A stretch of 26,866 bases of DNA from Chromera velia (GCA_018398765.1 JAHBMJ010003531.1:37501-64366); one strand, 5' to 3'. Positions 9,710 to 19,375 are shown, counted from the first letter of the stretch. Notes: a model not told the origin generated them from the sequence alone. Program-made: numbers and translations.

Positions 9710-11136
9710 GATGACCCAGAGTCACGACGCTTTCCAGGCTTCTTTCCTTTCCCCGCTCCCTTTATATCCCTTGCCTCTTGCTTCTGCTTCTTGGCTTCGG
9801 CTTTCATTTTCTTCTTTTCTTCTTTCGAAAGCTCCCTTTTCAAAGGTCGCCTTCCCCGCTTGCCACCACCCTTGCTGGTCTCCATCTCGGCCGTTTTCTC
9901 TTCCTCTGACTCTGACTCTACATCCAACTCGTAGAGATCGGATTCGTCTCCTTTTGCGCACTCCTCTTCTTGTCTCTCCTCAGCCCCAGCCTCAGCCAGG
10001 CGGAAGCGACGGTTACAGCCAGGGACCTGAAGCGCCCTGCGAGCATCTCGGGCTTGTGAGAAGACGGCAGCTGCCTCTCTTGCCTCCCGAATCCTGAGGT
10101 CGCTGGTACCTGCTTTTGACAGAGTGTCAGACTCATTCAACGCCTTGACTTTCTTTTATTCTGCCCACTGCTCCATCCAGTCCCAGACGACCCGTTCTCC
10201 CACGAGACCCTCAGTCCGAGCATGAAGGAGAAAGTCGAGTGTCTCGCCCATCGTCGGACACACGTCTGGTCTTGATGCTGTACGAGGGGACATATGAGCA
10301 GAAAAGAAACCAGAGACTTGTTCAAGGTCATGCATCAACTTCTCGAGCCACGCAGACTCCCCCGAACTGTACTCGTGTGACTGCAGAACGGTTGGGGTGA
10401 GGTCAATCATGAAGACCTCTCCTTGCCATTCTTCCTTGGTGTCTTTGTTAGACTGCTCAGCAGGGGGGCAAAGCGAAACCACAAAGTTTTGCGGGTCTGT
10501 GTCTCCGTGTACTTTGTCGTAGTAAATGAACAAGTGTTTCACCAGTGCGACCATCTATACGTACAGCGGTAGCCAGTCGCAAGTCGGGTCGCGCCCCCAC
10601 TGGGCCAGATTGGGGGCAGGTGCGTCTTTCCCTCCAAGGGAGGCCTCGTCTCTGAAAGGGGGAATGAGTTCCATGTACAGACGCATGCCCGCTTTGTCGA
10701 GCATTACAGGGCATGGCACCGACAGACCAACGCTGCGTAGATCGGCGAGAAGTCGTGCCTCCTCTACACAGCGGATGCTGCTGTCTGCTGAGATGAGAGA
10801 CGACTTGCCAGCCTGTTTCTTCCGAAGGTGAGACAGAACCATGGGGTCCATCTCCCTCTTCTAGAAGATGGTTGCCTCTGCCAGGTGCTCCTTCAGCACA
10901 CAGAAACCCCCCTCGTGCCTCCTTGTCTTGGCATCCACTCTGTTCAAGTGAACCACACGGACCTCTGCCTCTTTACCCCGACCCACGACTGGACCGGTCT
11001 CCCCCTTCACCCTCACGTGTGTGAAAGTGTCCAGATCCCGTACCTTTGGACCCATGGAGAGTGGAAAGCCAGCACGTGGGGCCACCTGTGCTTTGACGCT
11101 AGCCTTCACGTCCTGCACACATCGCCAACAAAGCAT
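9703..11136 (-). pseudogene. Bud32/RIO-like atypical protein kinase fold, interrupted by three in-frame stops
   Basis: One minus-strand frame of 478 codons, without any frameshift, is broken by TAG (10861-10863), TAG (10555-10557) and TAA (10156-10158) before TGA 9703-9705. Counting from the ATG at 11136, kinase features run in order: glycine-rich loop VVGRGKEAEV (50-59); VLK with lysine 82; a helix with EEARLLADLRSVGLSVP; the catalytic loop VHGDTDPQN (D212, N217), an HxDxxxxN motif; and MIDL (D245) in place of DFG. The long C-terminal part is acidic, then K/R-rich. HGD and the EAR...VP helix recall Bud32 and RIO kinases. It lacks an obvious Bud32 C-terminal RKRS motif and carries insertions. 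TGTGCAG at 11113-11119 could be a splice acceptor starting the exon at 11112. Its 3' end abuts the tandem repeat. I read it as a decayed gene; recoded stops are a less likely alternative. Confidence 0.6.
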
Positions 11137-11526
11137 GCATGAATAAAGAAAAGAAACAATGAAGGAATGAAAGAATGCAGAAATGATCAGAAATGAAAAA
11201 ATGAAAGAAGTATAGAGTAGTTGTGTAAGAATAAATCATGTCAATTATGGATGAAAGAAAGGGCGCAAAAAACAATTTGAAAGCATGAAAAAATCAGTCT
11301 ATGACTCCGTCCGTAGAGCCAAGCTCCTCACAGAATTTTTTATTGAAAAGTAAAGCGCGACCAACCGATGGTGACCCGTTCTTCGCCTCCATTGCCGAAG
11401 GAATATCGAACTAAGCAATTCCCGCTTTCAAGAGATCGATCAATGTAGAAAATCGATCTGCGTCCATCACTGGAGGTTCGGAAGTCTCTGCATCTTTCTG
11501 TGACAGTGTTGGGGGGACGGAGGGGA

Positions 11527-12432
11527 GCTCTGGCTCTTCCTGCTTTTCAGTGGGGACATAGGGGAGCTGTGGCTCTTCCTGCTTTTCGGTGGGGACAGAG
11601 GGGAGCTCTCGCTCTTCCTGCTTTTCGGTGGGGACACAGGGGAGCTGCGGCTCTTCCTGCTTTTCGGTGGGGACATTATATATATATTATAGGGGAGCTG
11701 TGGTTTTTCCTGCTTTTCGGTGGGGACACAGGGGAGCTGTGGCTCTTCCTGCTTTTCGGTGGGGACAGAGGGGAGCTGCGGCTCTTCCTGCTTTTCGGTG
11801 GGGACACAGGGGAGCTGTGGCTCTTCTTGCTTTTCAGTGGGGACATAGGGGAGCTGTGGCTCTTCCTGCTTTTCGGTGGGGACAGAGGGGAGCTCTCGCT
11901 CTTCCTGCTTTTCGGTGGGGACACAGGGGAGCTGTGGCTCTTTCTGCTTTTCGGTGGGGACAGAGGGGAGCTGCGGCTCTTCCTGCTTTTCGGTGGGGAC
12001 ATAGGGGAGCTGTGGCTCTTCCTGCTTTTCGGTCGGGACAGAGGGGAGCTGTGGCTCTTCCTGCTTTTCGGTGGGGACACAGGGGAGCTGTGGCTCTTCC
12101 TGCTTTTCGGTTGGGACAGAGGGGAGCTGTGGCTCTTTCTGCTTTTCGGTCGGGACAGAGGGGAGCTGCGGCTCTTCCTGCTTTTCGGTGGGGACACAGG
12201 GGAGCTGTGGCTCTTCCTGCTTTTCGGTGAGGACACAGGGGAGCTGTGGCTCTTCCTGCTTTTCGGTCGGGACAGAGGGGAGCTGTGGCTCTTCCTGCTT
12301 TTCGGTGGGGACAGAGGGGAGCTGCGGCTCTTCCTGCTTTTCGGTGGGGACACAGGGGAGCTGTGGCTCTTCCTGCTTTTTGGTGGGGACAGAGGGGAGC
12401 TGTGGCTCTTCCTGCTTTTTGGTGGGGCTCCT
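11527..12432 (-). repeat. 39-bp coding minisatellite, about 23 copies
   Basis: A tandem unit of 39 bp, including CTTCCTGCTTTTCGGTGGGG on the plus strand, repeats about 23 times with few substitutions, mostly at one codon (Ser/Cys/Tyr on the minus strand). Because 39 is a multiple of three and the unit lacks stops in every frame, all six frames are long and open. Only the minus-strand PTEKQEE frame joins non-repetitive, gene-like sequence on its downstream side. Confidence 0.9.
11677..11690. repeat. 14-nt TA insertion inside the minisatellite
   Basis: One unit reads GGGGACAT, then TATATATATATTAT, then AGGGGAGC, where others read GGGGACATAGGGGAGC. The 14-nt length changes the reading frame. 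It is a TA microsatellite nested in a coding repeat. Confidence 0.85.
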
Positions 12433-12469
12433 CCGATCCAAGCAACAGGTGAACGAGTTTAAGAAGTCA

Positions 12470-13391
12470 AACCCTACAGGAAAATGCAGAAGACCCAATG
12501 ATAATGCAAGCAGATTCCCACAGCAGCAGCCTGGGAATGCATGAAGAAGTGGCAATTTCCGAAAGAGTCACGCACAGCCAGCTGCTATTGTACATCACGG
12601 CTCGGTCAGTTTGACGTCTACATAAGGGTATGCAGGTCAGACGTTTTATGCATCGAAGAACGGAACTGCAGTCACGGAACACGTACAGAAAAACATCTCC
12701 TCTGCCTACTCAGAGACTGACACCAGCAGTGCAAGTCATCCCAATAGTTTCCACGCTGCCCGACATTTTCTGCAAAGGAAGAAGGTAAGGGTGGAGATCT
12801 ACACGTAGACGGTTTCATAAATTCAGTCGGCAAGGTCCAAATGTGGGCAAATGCAACACATGGGAAGAACTGTTTTCCTTGCTGAAGGGGGGGGGAACCT
12901 TTTCAAAGGAACTGACCTTGGACAGCCGCATCTCTGAGGCTCATTTTCTCTGCCCTGTGATAATCAAGGCGAAGTTGACCGTAAGGATAGGCGAGTAGAG
13001 GATAATAAGGAGAGAAAAAGAAAAGAGCAACGGTTGCTTTTCCTCTGTAAGCGACAGCAGATTGAACGAATGTTCAGGAATTCTATGGATTCAACACAAT
13101 CAATGTGCTGTTGTTTTTCCCTCTTGCAGGACCAGAGGAGAGAGTCTGGAGCTGCACTGAGTCTGCATGTCTACATAACAGGTTCAATCATTGCATGATC
13201 GATTGAATACATGCACGTGCGCGCATCAAGGTAGCCGCGCGGTTGCATGCAGTGCATGCCACGCTGCATGTATCACGCTGCTGCCATACATGCTGCTGCC
13301 ATCATTCTTTTTAGTGTCTCTCTGCATGGTCCTTTGTCGGGCCAGTATGCATCTTGCCTGCCATTATTGCATGCATCGTGCCTTACATAGG
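12470..13391. other. no clear gene; one open stretch ending at a good donor site
   Basis: From about 12545 to 12785 a plus-strand frame, with one TAA near 12622, is followed by AAGGTAAGG (donor-like, intron from about 12786). It contains SSAYSETDTSSASHPNSFHA. A second frame is about as open, so I do not call a gene. A CCCTCTTGCAG acceptor-like site lies near 13130. From 13190 to 13380 the DNA is rich in TGCATG steps. No product is recognised. Confidence 0.3.
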
Positions 13392-14318
13392 TATGGAAGG
13401 GATTTGCTCCTTCAGCAGCAGTCAGAAACAGGAAAAGCGAGACTGAGGTCTTGCGCAGGGGGTCCCGCCTCCGCATGGCTGACAGCTAGTATGCCCTCTT
13501 CGCACTGGACCACTATTGCTTCCACATTGTTCTTTGTCGCACTCTGTCTTCGGTTGGGTTTGGACCTTCCAGAGATTCAGAGAAACCCAATCTGTGCGTG
13601 CGGCGCTCCGCTGGACCTAGCGGGACACCATGTACAAAGATGTGCAACGGGGGGGGGGATTTGGTGGAGGCATGAACAGGTCAAGGTTAGGGTCAAAGAC
13701 GCATTCTGCAATATTTTGTCGGGGGTGCGTCATACCTACGTGTCGAGAGAACGTACGTTTGCACAGCTCGGCCTTTCCACCCCGAACAGATTGGTCGAGG
13801 AAAGCCAGAAGAGACCAGACTTCCTATCAGGAATGCCATCAGAGGACAGCTATCTTGGAGACGTGTCCGTCACTCATCCCATGTCAGTAGATGCAGCCCG
13901 CCTGCGTCGAATGTCCAATTATGCAGGGGCAGCAGCTAGAGACATGGAAACGGTGAAGGACAGGAAGTACAAGGCCATCTGCAAAGAGCTAGGCCTCAAA
14001 TTTGTCCCGCTGGTGTTTGAAACGTATGGAAGGCTGGGGAAGAGGATGGTGGAGTTTTTGACAACTGTAGTAAATCACGTAGCAAGCAGAGTGAGGGGGG
14101 GTGAAGACTTTCCAGTGGTCCAGGGCAGACTGATGCAACAGTACTTCAAAATTCTGTCGTGCACCTTGCAGAGATTTGTGGCAGCAAACGTGCTTTCTTC
14201 CATTCACTCACGGAGAGGGAGAAGGGGTCCTTTCCAAGCGGAGCCATTGCTGGCTCGCGATGTGGCAGCGTTCTCTGTCCCCGGCACGCAGGGGGCAGGG
14301 GGCGCCAACGGCGAGTGA
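13392..14318 (+). CDS. 5'-truncated non-LTR retrotransposon: zinc knuckle and restriction-like endonuclease
   Basis: This is the C-terminal part of a reverse-transcriptase polyprotein; the polymerase itself is absent. The frame is open from 13191 but looks element-derived only from about 13392 (YGRDLLLQQQSETGKARLRS). A segment ending LRLGLDLP leads to a CxC...HH...C zinc knuckle (CACGAPLDLAGHHVQRC, 13593-13643). A PD-(D/E)XK-type nuclease follows: PD at 13815-13820, GDVSVTHP with its Asp at 13860, then KDRKYK about 30 residues later. This order is known from elements with a site-specific restriction-like endonuclease (R2/CRE/NeSL type). The frame ends at TGA 14316-14318 without internal stops. 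Loss of the 5' part is typical of incomplete target-primed reverse transcription. It is unlikely to be active alone. Confidence 0.75.
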   Translation, partial: YGRDLLLQQQSETGKARLRSCAGGPASAWLTASMPSSHWTTIASTLFFVALCLRLGLDLPEIQRNPICACGAPLDLAGHHVQRCATGGGIWWRHEQVKVRVKDAFCNILSGVRHTYVSRERTFAQLGLSTPNRLVEESQKRPDFLSGMPSEDSYLGDVSVTHPMSVDAARLRRMSNYAGAAARDMETVKDRKYKAICKELGLKFVPLVFETYGRLGKRMVEFLTTVVNHVASRVRGGEDFPVVQGRLMQQYFKILSCTLQRFVAANVLSSIHSRRGRRGPFQAEPLLARDVAAFSVPGTQGAGGANGE

Positions 14319-15469
14319 AAGACAGGGTGAAATGAAGACCAAGCTGATTGAATAGACGGAGAACGACGAAGAAGCATAAAGAAGTAAAAGGTTGGAGAGA
14401 GAAAAAAATCGGACAAGAAGAGTCGTTTGTTGAAAAGTCGTTGCTTGAGAGTGAGTTAAGTGATTCCAGGTCAATTTCGGGCCGGCAGGGGCGATTGAAG
14501 TTGATATAAAAGAGAAACTAGGAAAAAAAAACGCGATAGAGAGGCAGGCAGAGTCAGAAACTAAGGGTAGATAGATTAGGAAGAAACTGGCCTAGGCACG
14601 ATACCCAATACCATGCAAACTAACGGCCGGTATGCTGGGACGTGCTATGCATCCACGAACCTTCGTTTAATTATAAGTCTGTCAATGTACTGTATGCATA
14701 CAACCTGTTGTATGCATCATGCAACAGCAATGCAGGACCACTGCATGATATAGGACCATGCAGAGAGACACTATATTAAGGGAATCTGTGCTGAATAAAA
14801 ATTTGACTGGCTCAGACTGACCCAGCAGTCAGACCGAGGTTCACCGTTTCCCTATGGATTGCGCTCAGAGTGGTCTTGTTCTGTTTGTGACACATCACTA
14901 AGCTTTACGGTGACGTTTGTTTGGACGGCGGATACCTCCGGGCCCCATGCATCATATATGATGCATGCCGTATACGTGTATGTACAGAATGTTATCTGAT
15001 TGGAAATCTGATGCCTCCCTATGGACGTTTGGGTGGCACTTGCTAATATATTGAGGTTTCGGGCCCCCTATAGGTTTTTCGCAAGGTCATTTTCTCTAGT
15101 ATGACGTTCGTGCGTCCCTATGGGCGCGTCAGATTTCAAAAATCTGAATCATGGCGTTAGATTTATTGCCCTTGACATCGGTATAGAGAAGGGTACCGTG
15201 CATATCCCTTCCTGGTCGACCCTCCACCATGTACCACCACCCCCCTATTTAAACGTGCCTCAGGGTAGTTGACCGACCTGCCGCCACCACCGCCATGTCA
15301 GGGGACCCTTCATGACGTGGAGTTGATTTTCTCTAGTGGAAGATTCATTGTATGCGTGCATGTGACTAACCTTCATCACTACATATACATAAACATACAT
15401 CTTCAAGGTGTAGGGAAAACCAACCTGGACAATTAAGCTTAACACTAGAGTCTGACACTTTATGAGGGT
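14319..15469. other. non-coding stretch with palindromes
   Basis: It contains the probable 3' UTR of the retrotransposon fragment and then TGCAT-rich sequence. A hairpin with 10-bp arms and 4-bp loop lies at 14694-14717 (ATGCATACAA facing TTGTATGCAT). A perfect 20-bp palindrome lies at 14947-14966. No gene is seen. A 61-codon minus-strand frame at 15260-15445 has no support. Confidence 0.55.
14947..14966. repeat. perfect 20-bp palindrome
   Basis: ATGCATCATATATGATGCAT equals its own reverse complement over all 20 bases. It could form a small cruciform or mark a dimeric binding site; nothing in the context decides. Confidence 0.9.
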
Positions 15470-16472
15470 ACCCTAGGTATGAAGTTAGGTTTTTCAATAA
15501 AAACTTAATTTTTTGATGTTTTAAAAGAGATTTTTGGAGCTCAATTTGCTAGAAAAGCTTAAAAAACGCTAAAGTAGGGTCAAATGGCTAAGATTAAGGT
15601 AGGTTAACATAGGTTTAGATGAATTTAAAACCTATTTGCTACATCAGGTTTAGAATTGGTTTAGAAACCATGATCGCAGCAGACTCAAACCTTCCAAACC
15701 TCTTCAAACCCGTCCAAACCTGGTTAAACTTATGAAATCTGTATGTGAATGATCTGTTAAAAGCATATTTTATACGTTTTTGCCGGCAGGACCACGTCTG
15801 TGACACTTTGCACATAAGGGTTTCAGGAAGGGGATATAGCTTCGCTCGCATCAGCATTCACAGCAGCCGCTGCATTCTCCTTATTTTGCCCCCCCCCCTC
15901 TTCCCTTCTCTGCTTTCCCGGCATAATCTTTGTTTGCTTGATCGGCTCTCCGTAGAAACCACACACATGATTGAGGAATTTGGAAACCCACTGCACTAAA
16001 CATTGATGGCGGCTTACGAATTGAAGATAAAGAATTGGAGCAAGTTGACCGGGCGTTTGAAAAGGAAATTCTACCTCTAGATAAGTCTGTTGAAATATAA
16101 AAGAATGAAGGCAGCTTTTGCTTTCTTGACTTTATCCTACATTCATTGAATGATCGGTTTATCTGGTGTTTCCTGGTAAAATGCCAGGTTGTGTTTGCTT
16201 TGCATCTTCTCTGTGTTTATGCAAAAGCCATTTGAAACTAGTTTTAGACAGGTTTAGACAGGTTTGGTCAGGTTGGGGGATTAGGCTTACAAACCAACAT
16301 CATGAGCGTTTGTGAACCTCAGAGGGCGAATTGACTTTCCTATATATATAAGGTCATGAGATTTAATTTGAAAAGTTGTGTTATAGTAGGAATAAGGTCA
16401 GTTCATCCTAAAAACCTTAAAAAACCACTTTTTAGAGTTATAGCTAATCGGAGTAACACATACCCCTAGGGT
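15470..16472. mobile_element. candidate non-autonomous DNA element with imperfect terminal inverted repeats
   Basis: ACCCTAGGTATG at 15470-15481 faces its complement CATACCCCTAGGGT at 16459-16472, with a 2-nt difference. Inside are 10-bp periodic motifs in opposite orientation: CAAACC-type units at about 15687-15729 and AGACAGGTTT-type units at about 16236-16275. The interior is AT-rich and has no coding frame. The pairing is short and no target-site duplication is clear, so this could be coincidence. Confidence 0.25.
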
Positions 16473-16804
16473 TTGTAATTAAATTATATTTATTTTTTTT
16501 TTAGATATCATACCTTAGGCTCAACATCCAATCGAGCATCCATTCTGCTCCCGCTGTCGTTGTCTTCCGGCTTGCTTCGCCAACACCTGCGCAGAGCGTT
16601 CATCCGTAGATCCTAATGCGTAGAAGTCGAGGGTCATCATACAAACCTTGAATTGCTAGCTTGAATTGACTCCACGGCAAAAACACGCTCAAATATGCAA
16701 TTTGAAACCGATAAATAAAAAGAAAGGGGACAAAGCAAAGGAAAGTTGTGAGTAGTCACAAAGAGTTTTTCACAAAGTTTAACGGTAAGTACGTAGATTG
16801 GTCA

Positions 16805-16993
16805 CTATCTTCTTTGATGCTTGTACATGTTTGGGTCGTACATACATATTTCTGTAAATGGACCTTCTTCACCTCGTGCATGTAGCTTCAACTGAAATTC
16901 TGGACCGTGAAACTTCCCTCGTAGTGAGAACCAAGAGTCTTTGGCCTCAAAGATGATCCCCACTTTGTGTTGTTCTCGACCATGCGTATGCAT
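16805..16993 (-). CDS. small hypothetical protein or exon
   Basis: 62 codons on the minus strand from ATG 16993 to TAG 16805-16807. The sequence has balanced, globular-looking content: VGIIFEAKDSWFSLRGKFHG, then FQLKLHARGEEGPFTEICMY. The opposite strand has stops, so the frame is not a shadow of something else. It could be a piece of a larger gene whose other exons I cannot find, or of a transposon. No family is recognised and no promoter is obvious. Confidence 0.3.
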   Translation of the reverse strand: MHTHGREQHKVGIIFEAKDSWFSLRGKFHGPEFQLKLHARGEEGPFTEICMYDPNMYKHQRR

Positions 16994-17407
16994 GGATCAA
17001 AAGGTAAGGCCGGAAGGACGCTGAGAAGGCCAAATCCGCTTCCGTGTGCCTGCCCACCTCACTGTCTGTCAGTTGGTCAGTCTGCCTGTTTATGTGTATG
17101 CTCTGTGTCTATATGTTTGCTTATCTTTTTGTTTGCTTGCTAACTTGCTTGCTTGCCTGCCTGCTACCCTCCCTTCCTCCCTTCTTCCCTTCCTCTGTGT
17201 CTCCCTGCCTCAGGCTGCCTACATTACTCCTAGCTGGGTGCCATTGCTAGCAGCCATTGCTAGCATTACTCTTAGCAAATTGTACAAGGACAAGAATGAA
17301 CAGGCCCAAGATAAATAGCCCAGTCCCTCTGGATCGAGAGTGGCATCAGCATGATCTCTGCACATTTTCACCTTCTGCCTACAGGTGCCTGGTGGGGGGT
17401 TTAAAAT

Positions 17408-17585
17408 GTCAGCCAGTCAGTCAGCCAGTCAATCCTCCAGTCAGTCGGCCAATCAGTCCACCAGTCAATCACCCAGTCAGTCAGCTACTCAGCCAATTGG
17501 TTAGCTACTCAGCCAGCTAGTCAGTCAGGCAGTTAGTCAGCTACTCATTCACTGACAGCCAGCCAGTCAGTCAGTCAGTCAGTCA
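17408..17585. repeat. degenerate CAGT/CAGC tetranucleotide array
   Basis: Repeated CAGT, CAGC and CAAT units continue over about 180 bp, ending in an almost pure CAGT run at 17565-17583. Frames through it give artificial SQPVSQPV peptides. Confidence 0.85.
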
Positions 17586-17589
17586 AGCG

Positions 17590-18360
17590 CGTTTTGCAGG
17601 GAAAAGTGTAAAGCTAAAGCAACTGAGGGAGTTAAAGAGGCACATAATGAACGGCTTTGCAGTCCTAGTTGCACTCTCTCATTCGTTTTCGTTTAAGAGT
17701 TATGCCTACATCTCTACACATTTTTTTAGTTCTCCGTGCAAGTGACTTGAGGGTGCGTTGAGGTGTAAGTAGTGGGGGGGTTTGCAGGGAAAGGTTTAAG
17801 ACTGGAGTAAGTGGAGGGGTTAAAGAGGTACACAATGGACGGCGTTGCAGCCCCAGTCATCCTCTCTCACTCGATCTCGTTCAAGAGCTGTCCTGGCATC
17901 TCTATAGATTTTCTTAGTTCTCCGTATAGGTGACTTGAAGCCCAAGTTGAGGGTGCGTCGAGGTGTAAGCAAGGGGGGGGGTTCGCAGGGAAGGGTTTAA
18001 GACCAGAGCAAGTGAAAGGATTGAAGAGGTACACAATGAACGGCTTTGCAGCCCCAGTTGCATTCTCTCACTCGCTCTCGTTCAAGAGTTATACCTGCAT
18101 CTCTATACATTTTCTTCGTTCTCCATGCAAGTGACTTGAGGGTGCGTTGAGGTGCAAGCAGTGGGGAGGTTTGCAGGGAAAGGTTTAAGACCAAAGCAAG
18201 TAGGGGATTTAAGAAGGTACACAATGGATAGCTTTGCAGCCCCAGTCGCCTTCTCTCATTCGATCTCGTTCAAGAGTTATGCATGCATCTCTATAGATTT
18301 TCTTAGTTCTCTGTGTGAGGGTGTGTTGAGCTATACGCAGTGGAGGTGTTTTACAGGAAC
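17590..18360 (+). repeat. satellite of about 190 bp, four tandem copies
   Basis: Units begin near 17594, 17781, 17978 and 18168, each with TTTGCAGGGAAAGGTTTAAG or a close variant, then a conserved CTTTGCAGCCCCAGTYGC and a TTCAAGAGTTATGC segment. A partial fifth copy begins near 18348. Copies diverge moderately. They are probably non-coding. The same sequence recurs in reverse at 19100-19345. Confidence 0.85.
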
Positions 18361-18361
18361 T

Positions 18362-19066
18362 ACACCGAATTAGAAGGTAAAATTAAGACAGTAAAGCCTT
18401 CTTACATGCATCTTTGATACTATAAACAGGCGTTTCAATACTTTCATGCCAGAAAAAAAAATGTTAGAGTGCAATATCGTTCTGGAGGTTAAAAGTGAGG
18501 TCACTTTCACTCTATGTAAATTATTTCACTTTGCAACTAAAAAAGTAAATATCTATAACTTTTGAACCACAACCAGTTAAAAGCTGAAATTACAGCTGTA
18601 AAGCCTTCTAATATAAACTAATTTGTCCGTTTAATATGTTTTTTATGCTACAGAAAAAAAGTGTTAGAGTGTAATATCGTTCTGGAGGTTGAAAGTGAGG
18701 TCACTTTCACTTTATGTAACTTATTTCACTTTGCAACCAAAAAAGTAAATATCTATAACTTTTGAACCACAACCAGTTAGAAGCTGAAATTACAGCTGTA
18801 AAGCCTTCTAATATAAACTAATTTGTCCGTTTAATATGTTTTTTATGCTACAGAAAAAAAGTGTTAGAGTGCAATATCGTTCTGGAGGTTGAAAGTGAGG
18901 TAGGTCACTTTCACTTTATGTAACTTATTTCACTTTGCAACCAAAAAAGTAAATATCTATAACTTTTGAACCACAACCAGTTAGAAGCTGAAATTACAGC
19001 TGTAAAGCCTTCTAATATAAACTAATTTGTCCGTTTAATATGTTTTTTATGCTACAGAAACAAAGT
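18362..19066 (+). repeat. satellite of about 200 bp, three and a half copies
   Basis: The marker GTTAGAGT recurs at 18463, 18663, 18863 and 19067, a period of 200, 200 and 204 bp. The last two full units are nearly identical, and the first is more diverged. Each unit holds a small hairpin, GAAAGTG-AGGT-CACTTTC. In the third unit the loop is duplicated to AGGTAGGT, which explains the 4-bp longer period. The unit is AT-rich with no coding frame. Confidence 0.9.
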
Positions 19067-19099
19067 GTTAGAGTACAAGATATCGTCCGGGGGGGAAGT

Positions 19100-19345
19100 A
19101 GTAGGAGTGAGGACAGTGGATAAAGAAGGGGGCAAATGTGCAGACATGAACGCATATCTGTTGAACCACAACGAATGGGACGCTGAGACTGGGGCTGAAA
19201 AGCCGTTCAACGTGTACCTGCGGAGTCTCCCCACTTGTGCTGATTCGCAAACCTTCCTTGCAGAACGCCCCCACTGATTGCACCCCAATGGCTCCACAAG
19301 GCACCTGATCGGAAAAGGGAGGAAATGTGCAGACATGTAAGCAGA
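19100..19345 (-). repeat. inverted copy of the ~190-bp satellite, about 1.3 units
   Basis: The reverse complement matches the 17590-18360 monomers: a TTCTGCAAGGAAGGTTTG start, GGTACACGTTGAACGGCTTT, CAGCCCCAGTC and GTTCAACAGATATGC in the same order and spacing. A second partial unit follows toward 19345. It is more diverged than the forward copies are from each other. Confidence 0.75.
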
Positions 19346-19375
19346 ACTCTTGAATCAAAAGAAGTGGAAAGGTGA

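Larger units (their letters stand above)
11294..12469 (-). pseudogene. gene encoding 13-residue PTEKQEEPQLP repeats, frame broken by TA insertion
   Basis: Read on the minus strand, the sequence encodes about 19 copies of PTEKQEEPQLP(S/C/Y)V. A 14-nt TA insertion at 11677-11690 then shifts the frame, and it ends at TGA 11467-11469. In the frame that would continue without the insertion, four more repeats lead into LSQKDAETSEPPVMDADRF and a non-repetitive stretch with NGSPSVGRALLFN. That stretch holds a TAG (11411-11413) and ends at TGA 11294-11296. CATTTTCCTGTAG near 12470 is a good acceptor for the exon start, and no in-frame ATG is seen. The repeats are polar, acidic and proline-rich, so probably a disordered linker. 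The kinase-like frame begins 180 bp downstream on the same strand in another phase; the two may be exons of one gene. Function unknown. Confidence 0.45.

Noticed and set aside
11500..12462. Long plus-strand and other-frame proteins over the 39-bp array
   Set aside because: They are forced by a stop-free repeat whose length is a multiple of three. None of them joins gene-like sequence outside the array.
17408..17585. CRISPR-like regular repeats
   Set aside because: Units are only 4 bp and contiguous, with no spacers, and the genome is eukaryotic.
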